A stretch of DNA of 25,439 nt. It comes from Pyramidobacter sp. GTDB lineage: Bacteria > Synergistota > Synergistia > Synergistales > Dethiosulfovibrionaceae. Shown here piece after piece: positions 21,519 through 25,439 of the stretch (position 1 is its first letter; each line of letters opens with the position of its first letter). Below the pieces are notes generated by a model. That model made no database searches. It had not been told where the DNA came from and worked only from the letters and a program-made list of their open reading frames with translations. A program made the translations under genes and the position numbers. The DNA lies in contig JAEEUD010000003.1 of the NCBI GenBank assembly GCA_016286835.1, positions 1 to 25,439 on the forward strand. Direction: 5' to 3'.

Positions 21519-22285
21519 TCTCTCTCAAGTCTGCCGGCGACATTGAAAAAATGCGTCATGCCGGCGCGATCCTCGCAGAACTTCTGACGGATCTGAAGGA
21601 TTTTGTCAGACCGGGGATCACGACCGCCGACATCGACCGTTACGCTGAAGACTTTATCAGGAAGAACGGGGCCACGCCCTCTGAAAAGGGGTACGTGGTT
21701 CCCGGGATCCCTGAGCCTTATCCGGCTTCGGTATGCACGTCGGTGAACGACGAAGTCGTCCACGGGATCCCGAGCGATTCTCGGGTCCTCGAAGAGGGCG
21801 ACATCGTCAGCGTCGATGTGATGGCCTGTTATCAGGGCCTTCACGCGGACGCCTGCCGCACCTATGCGGTGGGGGCGATCTCGCCGCGGAGGCAGGCGCT
21901 GCTCGACGTCACTCAGGAAAGTCTTGATCGTGCGATCGCTCAGGTGAAAGCCGGAGCGACGCTCGGAGACATCGGGCACGCTGTGGAATCTTTCGTTAAA
22001 CCCAAAGGCTACGGTATCGTGCGTGATTACGCAGGACACGGAATCGGACGCCATCCTCACGAAGCGCCGACGGTGCTCAACTTTGGCGACGCCGGCACGG
22101 GCGTGACGCTGCTGAAAGGCATGACCATCGCGATCGAACCGATGATCACGGCAGGCGGCGAAGGCCTGAAGGACGGGGATGACGGCTGGCTCGTTTCGAC
22201 GGCCGACGGTTCCGACGCGGCTCATTTCGAGAAGACGGTGCTCGTCACTTCCGACGGCGCCGAGATCCTGACCCCCTGGCACTAG
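21515..22285 (+). CDS. map: Methionine aminopeptidase, type I
   Basis: This enzyme removes the N-terminal methionine from nascent proteins after deformylation. The 256-residue product has the five metal ligands of the family: D101, D112, H175, E208 and E239, plus the substrate-site histidines H83 (in EVVHGIPS) and H182 (in HPHEAP). The YAGHGIGRH and IAIEPMIT motifs are present. There is no N-terminal zinc-finger or linker extension and no type II insert, so it is the simple type Ia form. The ATG overlaps the adk stop in ATGA with GGGAGA upstream, indicating coupled translation. It is followed by infA after 29 nt. Confidence 0.97.
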   Translation: MISLKSAGDIEKMRHAGAILAELLTDLKDFVRPGITTADIDRYAEDFIRKNGATPSEKGYVVPGIPEPYPASVCTSVNDEVVHGIPSDSRVLEEGDIVSVDVMACYQGLHADACRTYAVGAISPRRQALLDVTQESLDRAIAQVKAGATLGDIGHAVESFVKPKGYGIVRDYAGHGIGRHPHEAPTVLNFGDAGTGVTLLKGMTIAIEPMITAGGEGLKDGDDGWLVSTADGSDAAHFEKTVLVTSDGAEILTPWH

Positions 22286-22314
22286 CCGGGCTCTGAGGAG
22301 GTTTGGAAGGTTCC

Positions 22315-22536
22315 ATGGCAAACAAGGACGATGTGATCGAGGCCCACGGCGAAGTCGAAGAGCCTTTGCCCAACGCGATGTTCCGTGTCAGGCTGGAAAC
22401 GGGACAGGTCATTCTGGCCCACGTCTCGGGCAAGATGAGGATGCATTTCATCCGTATCCTGCCCGGCGACAAGGTGCTGGTCGAGCTGTCGCCGTACGAT
22501 CTGACGCGGGGGCGCATCACCTACCGCTATAAGTAG
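22315..22536 (+). CDS. infA: Translation initiation factor IF-1
   Basis: IF-1 blocks the A site of the 30S subunit during initiation. I chose ATG 22315, giving 73 residues beginning MANKDDVIEAHGEV, the usual start; upstream are GAGGAGG at 22295-22301 (13 bases away) and GGAAGG at 22305-22310. The frame also opens at TTG 22303, which is one base from the stronger site. The OB-fold shows LPNAMFRVRLETGQVILAHV, then SGKMRMHFIRILPGDKV and the closing LTRGRITYRYK. It precedes rpmJ after a 66-nt spacer with a strong hairpin. Confidence 0.97.
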   Translation: MANKDDVIEAHGEVEEPLPNAMFRVRLETGQVILAHVSGKMRMHFIRILPGDKVLVELSPYDLTRGRITYRYK

Positions 22537-22544
22537 TCGATATG

Positions 22545-22575
22545 CCGCCGTCGCCGCGAGAAACGCGCGAGGCGG
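22545..22575 (+). promoter_or_regulatory. Hairpin in the infA-rpmJ spacer
   Basis: CCGCC (22545-22549) pairs with GGCGG (22571-22575), continued by TCGC (22551-22554) with GCGA (22567-22570) and GCG (22556-22558) with CGC (22564-22566), leaving single-base bulges and an AGAAA loop. The fold is very GC-rich. No U-tract follows, so it is unlikely to be an intrinsic terminator; a processing or stability element is a more natural guess. Confidence 0.4.
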
Positions 22576-22602
22576 AGTGTCCATGAGGAGTGTGTACAAA
22601 CT

Positions 22603-22728
22603 ATGAAGGTTAGATCATCTGTTAAACCCATTTGTGAGTATTGCCGAGTGATCAAGCGCAATGGCGTCATCCGCGTCATCTGCAGCCGCGATCCTCGTCA
22701 TAAACAGCGTCAGGGAGCTAGGAGGTAA
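22603..22728 (+). CDS. rpmJ: Ribosomal protein L36, zinc-binding type
   Basis: L36 is the smallest 50S protein and binds near domain VI of 23S rRNA. The 41-residue product begins MKVRSSVKPICEYC and keeps the zinc ligands C11, C14, C27 and H33, so it is the zinc-binding paralogue. It is three residues longer than the 38-residue E. coli protein: after KQRQG come A, R and R. The last two codons AGG AGG plus the TAA form AGGAGGT, the ribosome binding site of rpsM, so the extension seems to come from fusing the gene end to that site. GAGGAG at 22585-22590 is its own upstream site. Confidence 0.97.
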   Translation: MKVRSSVKPICEYCRVIKRNGVIRVICSRDPRHKQRQGARR

Positions 22729-22733
22729 CTGGT

Positions 22734-23114
22734 ATGGCTCGAATTGCAGGAGTTGATCTTCCCCGCGACAAGCGCGTCGAGATCGGCCTTACGTACATCT
22801 ACGGCATCGGTCTGAGCACGGCGCGTGAGATCCTGAAGAAGACGGGCGTCAATCCCGACACCCGCGTCAAGGATCTTACCGAAGAAGAAGCCCAGCTGCT
22901 TCGTACGGAAGTTTTGAACAATCACAAGGTGGAGGGTGACCTTCGCCGTGAAGTGTCCATGAACATCAAGCGTCTCATGGACATCGGCTGCTATCGCGGC
23001 ATCCGTCACCGCCTTGGCCTGCCCTGCCGCGGCCAGCGCACCAAGACGAACGCGCGCACGCTGAAGAACCGCAAAGGACGTTCTCGTCCCGTCGCCGGCA
23101 AGAAGACCGCATAA
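22734..23114 (+). CDS. rpsM: Ribosomal protein S13
   Basis: S13 sits at the top of the 30S head and forms bridges B1a and B1b with the 50S subunit, touching the P-site tRNA with its tail. The 126-residue product begins MARIAGVDLPRDKRVEIGL and has the helix-two-turn-helix region YIYGIGLSTAREILKKTGV, then RGIRHRLGLPCRGQRTKTNA and a basic tail KGRSRPVAGKKTA. The start lies five bases after AGGAGGT encoded in rpmJ. The alpha block begins here, and rpsK follows after 19 nt. Confidence 0.98.
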   Translation: MARIAGVDLPRDKRVEIGLTYIYGIGLSTAREILKKTGVNPDTRVKDLTEEEAQLLRTEVLNNHKVEGDLRREVSMNIKRLMDIGCYRGIRHRLGLPCRGQRTKTNARTLKNRKGRSRPVAGKKTA

Positions 23115-23133
23115 CCAAGGGAGGTAACGTTCA

Positions 23134-23517
23134 GTGGCTACTCGCTCAACGCGTAAAAAGGAAAAGAAGAATATCAGCTACGGTGTGGCTCATATCTTCT
23201 CGACGTTCAACAACACCATCATCAGCATCACCGATAAAGGCGGCGCGCTGCTGTCCTGGGCTTCCGGCGGCAACGTCGGTTTCAAGGGCGCTCGCAAGTC
23301 CACGCCTTTTGCCGCGCAGGTGGCTTCTCAGCAGGCTGCCAAGACGGCTCAGGATCACGGCCTTCGTGAAGTCGACGTGGTCGTCAAGGGCCCCGGCCCC
23401 GGCCGTGAGTCCGCGATCCGCGCGCTTCAGGCGGTCGGTCTGCAGGTCAATTCCATCAAGGACGAGACCCCGATCCCTCACAACGGCTGCCGTCCTCCCA
23501 AAAGACGCCGCGTCTAG
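23134..23517 (+). CDS. rpsK: Ribosomal protein S11
   Basis: S11 is on the 30S platform next to the E-site mRNA. The 127-residue product starts at GTG 23134 after AGGGAGGTAA. Family segments are GVAHIFSTFNNTIISITD, GGALLSWASGGNVGFKGARKS, KGPGPGRESAIRAL and the C-terminal ETPIPHNGCRPPKRRRV. Tandem stops TAG TAA end it. In many bacteria rpsD (S4) comes next; here it does not, and an 83-nt spacer leads directly to rpoA. Confidence 0.98.
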   Translation: MATRSTRKKEKKNISYGVAHIFSTFNNTIISITDKGGALLSWASGGNVGFKGARKSTPFAAQVASQQAAKTAQDHGLREVDVVVKGPGPGRESAIRALQAVGLQVNSIKDETPIPHNGCRPPKRRRV

Positions 23518-23600
23518 TAAGCGCATTTTGTTGTTAAAGCTGCGTAGAATCCGTCGTAGCCCCCGCGGGCTATGGAGTTATAGGAAAGGTGTGGGGATCT
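23518..23600 (+). other. Spacer between rpsK and rpoA where rpsD is often found
   Basis: No S4 gene or remnant is visible in these 83 bases, which hold stops in all forward frames. TAGCCC (23557-23562) pairs with GGGCTA (23567-23572) over a CCGC loop. A TAGAAT at 23545-23550 resembles a -10 box, but no suitable -35 box lies at the right distance. The spacer ends with AGGAAAGGTG and GGGG, candidate ribosome binding sites for rpoA. Confidence 0.55.
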
Positions 23601-24599
23601 TTGGAGATTATGCGGCCTGAGATTCAAGTTGAAGAGAGGTCGAATACTGCCGCACGGCTGGTGGTCGGTCCTCTCGAACGCGGTTACGGTCAGACGATAG
23701 GGAACGCTCTTCGCCGTGTGCTGCTTTCGTCGATTCCCGGCGCAGCAATCAGCGCGGTTCGCGTTGAAGGTGCGGCGCATGAGTTCACGACGATCCCCGG
23801 CATGAAGGAAGACGTTATCGAGCTGCTGCTGAATCTCAAGCACGTGCCTGTCCGCTCCCATAGCGCCGAATACCGCACGCTGAAGCTGGATTTCGACGGC
23901 GGCGGCATCGTTACGGCGGCTGATTTTCAGAAAGACAGCGAGATCGAGTTTGTAGACGAGAACGCGTACATCTGCACGATGGCAGAAGGCCATCCGCTTT
24001 CGCTCGAAGTGTATATCGAGCAGGGCGTGGGCTACGCCACGTCAGACAGACCGCGTCCGAGCTACTTGCCCGTCGATGCGCTGATGATCGACGCTATCTA
24101 CTCGCCCGTGCTCCGCGTCAAGTACGAGGTGCAGGCGGCGCGCGTCGGTCAGACGACAGACTATGAAAAGATCGTGATGAACATCGCCACCAACGGCGTG
24201 GTCGCGCCTGATGTGGCTGTCGGCGAGGCGGCCAAGCTGCTTCGCGAGTATTTCGACATCGTCGTTCAGGAGATGCGCAAGCTGAATCCTGAGGAAAAGG
24301 GCCTGATCGATCCCGTCGAGGGCGGCAACACGCCCGGCGGCGGCGAGGCCGGCGGCGATCCGAACCCGATCACGTCGAAGGGCGTGCGGGAACTGGAGCT
24401 TTCCATCAGAAGCGAGAACTGCCTGCTTCGCGGCGGCATTCACACGATCGGCGATCTTCTCAGCCGCAGCAAGGATGACTTGCTGAAGATCCGCAATCTC
24501 GGCAAGATTTCTCTTCGCGAGATCGAGGAAAAGCTGGACAAGCTGGGGCTTCACCTCAGCGACGAAAAGGCCAGCGCTGATAACACTAAGGAGGACTAA
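23601..24599 (+). CDS. rpoA: RNA polymerase alpha subunit
   Basis: Alpha dimerises to start polymerase assembly, and its C-terminal domain contacts DNA and activators. I prefer TTG 23601 (332 residues, start MEIMRPEIQVEE), nine bases from AAGGTG; ATG 23610 has only a GGAG three bases away, and GTG 23589 lacks a site. The N-terminal domain shows LERGYGQTIGNALRRVLLSS. A Gly/Pro-rich linker (about residues 238-258) leads to a C-terminal domain with ELSIRSENCLL, where R270 and N273 match the DNA-contacting R265 and N268 of E. coli. In the NLGKISL motif, Ile303 stands where E. coli has Lys298, another DNA contact. The last codons AAG GAG GAC make the rplQ binding site. Start confidence is moderate; identity is certain. 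Confidence 0.95.
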   Translation: MEIMRPEIQVEERSNTAARLVVGPLERGYGQTIGNALRRVLLSSIPGAAISAVRVEGAAHEFTTIPGMKEDVIELLLNLKHVPVRSHSAEYRTLKLDFDGGGIVTAADFQKDSEIEFVDENAYICTMAEGHPLSLEVYIEQGVGYATSDRPRPSYLPVDALMIDAIYSPVLRVKYEVQAARVGQTTDYEKIVMNIATNGVVAPDVAVGEAAKLLREYFDIVVQEMRKLNPEEKGLIDPVEGGNTPGGGEAGGDPNPITSKGVRELELSIRSENCLLRGGIHTIGDLLSRSKDDLLKIRNLGKISLREIEEKLDKLGLHLSDEKASADNTKED

Positions 24600-24605
24600 G
24601 TCCCT

Positions 24606-24959
24606 ATGAGACATGGATTTTCCAACAGGAAGCTGGGCCGGCACAGCAGCCACAGAAAAGCGATGCTGGCCAACATGGTGGCCAGCCTGATCCTTGAAGG
24701 CAGCATCGAGACCACCGTGACGCGCGCGAAGGAAGTGCGCCGCGTTGCCGAGCGCATCATCACCCGCGCCAAGGGCGGCACGCTCAACGACCGCCGTATC
24801 GTCATTTCGCGCATGAACCACAAGGAAGCCGTCATCAAGCTGTTTGATGAAGTGGCGCCTCGTTTTAAGGAGCGTCCGGGCGGATACACCCGTATCGTCC
24901 GCACCCGCACGCGTCTTGGCGACGCTTCGCCGATGGCGGTCATCGCGCTGGTTGACTAG
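24606..24959 (+). CDS. rplQ: Ribosomal protein L17
   Basis: L17 is a 50S protein near the tunnel exit. The 117-residue product has the family start MRHGFSNRKLGRHSSHRKAM, followed by LANMVASLILEGSIETTVTRAKE, which is read here as two adjacent helices, and the C-terminal RTRTRLGDASPMAVIALVD. AAGGAGGA inside the end of rpoA provides its ribosome binding site. It closes the alpha block. The ecfA-type gene begins only eight nucleotides after the TAG with no terminator, so transcription probably continues. Confidence 0.97.
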   Translation: MRHGFSNRKLGRHSSHRKAMLANMVASLILEGSIETTVTRAKEVRRVAERIITRAKGGTLNDRRIVISRMNHKEAVIKLFDEVAPRFKERPGGYTRIVRTRTRLGDASPMAVIALVD

Positions 24960-24967
24960 TCGCGCGA

Positions 24968-25439
24968 ATGGAACAATCAAATATGCTCTCCCTGAGGGGT
25001 GTTGGCTATTCTTACTCCGACACGGGGAGGCCCGCGCTTGAAAACGTGAGTTTCGAGGCGCGGCAGGGCGAGTGGATCGCCCTGGTCGGCAGCAATGGCT
25101 CTGGGAAGTCCACGCTGGCCAAACACCTTAACGCCCTGCTCGTTCCGATGCAGGGCGCTTGTTTTATCTCGGGCCTGGACACGCGCGACGAAAAAGAGCT
25201 GTGGAACGTCCGCAGGACGGTGTCGATGGTCTTTCAGAATCCTGAAAATCAGATCGTCTCGACGGTCGTGGAGGACGACGTGGCCTTTGGCCCGGAAAAT
25301 CTCGGCCTCTCGCCGGAGGAGATCCGGGCCCGCGTCGATAAGGCGCTGGCCACGGCCGGGCTGACAGCTCAGGCCGAGCGGGCGGTGTACACGCTCTCCG
25401 GCGGGCAGAAGCAGCGTCTGGCGATCGCCGGCGCGTTGG
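24968..25439 (+). CDS. ecfA1: Energy-coupling factor transporter ATPase, N-terminal part
   Basis: The first 157 residues of an ABC-type ATPase are visible before the window ends. The frame shows Walker A GSNGSGKST (41-49), the Q-loop MVFQNPENQIVSTVVEDDVAFGPENLG region with Q90, whose second part (VEDDVAFG) is characteristic of EcfA/CbiO proteins, and the signature LSGGQKQR (143-150). Walker B lies beyond the edge. Such ATPases power vitamin and metal uptake with EcfT and various S components. In Firmicutes the order rplQ-ecfA1-ecfA2-ecfT-truA is common, and this neighbourhood supports the EcfA1 assignment over a cobalt-specific CbiO. ATG 24968 lacks a clear binding site; ATG 24983 is the alternative start. 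Confidence 0.9.
   Translation, partial: MEQSNMLSLRGVGYSYSDTGRPALENVSFEARQGEWIALVGSNGSGKSTLAKHLNALLVPMQGACFISGLDTRDEKELWNVRRTVSMVFQNPENQIVSTVVEDDVAFGPENLGLSPEEIRARVDKALATAGLTAQAERAVYTLSGGQKQRLAIAGAL

Noticed and set aside
23528..23550. Possible promoter before rpoA (TTGTTG and TAGAAT)
   Set aside because: The spacing is only 11 bp and no better -35 box lies 16-18 bp upstream of TAGAAT.

Overview
This window is one long stretch of the universal bacterial transcription and translation gene cluster, with every gene on the + strand. It holds the 3' end of rpoB, then rpoC, a str block (rpsL, rpsG, fusA, tuf), an S10 block (rpsJ to rpsQ), an spc block (rplN to secY, then adk, map, infA, rpmJ), an alpha block (rpsM, rpsK, rpoA, rplQ) and the start of an ECF-transporter ATPase gene. 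I count 37 genes, two of them cut by the window ends. There is no tRNA, rRNA, mobile element, CRISPR array or foreign-looking gene.

The DNA is GC-rich with strong C/G third positions. Gene order is Firmicutes-like: adk-map-infA-rpmJ follows secY, and an ecfA gene follows rplQ. Ribosomal proteins S14 and L36 and adenylate kinase are all zinc-binding forms. Together with a very long beta' subunit carrying two large insertions, this best fits a member of the Synergistota, perhaps near Pyramidobacter. That is inference from gene order and protein character, not from a search.

Layout: 1-5776 holds rpoB and rpoC. 5777-6193 is the only long non-coding gap. It contains an A-rich stretch, a 16-bp inverted repeat whose loop carries a perfect -35 box, a matching -10 box, and a roughly 300-nt leader rich in hairpins ahead of rpsL. 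From 6194 to the end, spacers are mostly 0-40 nt, so rpsL through the ecfA gene may be one superoperon. Exceptions are the 80-nt rpsJ-rplC spacer, the 37-nt rpsN-rpsH spacer, the 66-nt infA-rpmJ spacer and the 83-nt rpsK-rpoA spacer. Each of these holds a clear hairpin.

Functionally, the genes encode the beta, beta' and alpha subunits of RNA polymerase, two elongation factors, IF1, 27 ribosomal proteins, the Sec channel core, N-terminal methionine removal and nucleotide balance, so they set growth capacity together. I found no undescribed multi-gene system. The points most worth a second look are the two repeat-built insertions in beta', the promoter nested in a hairpin loop with its structured leader, the hairpin that covers the rpsH ribosome binding site, and the missing rpsD.
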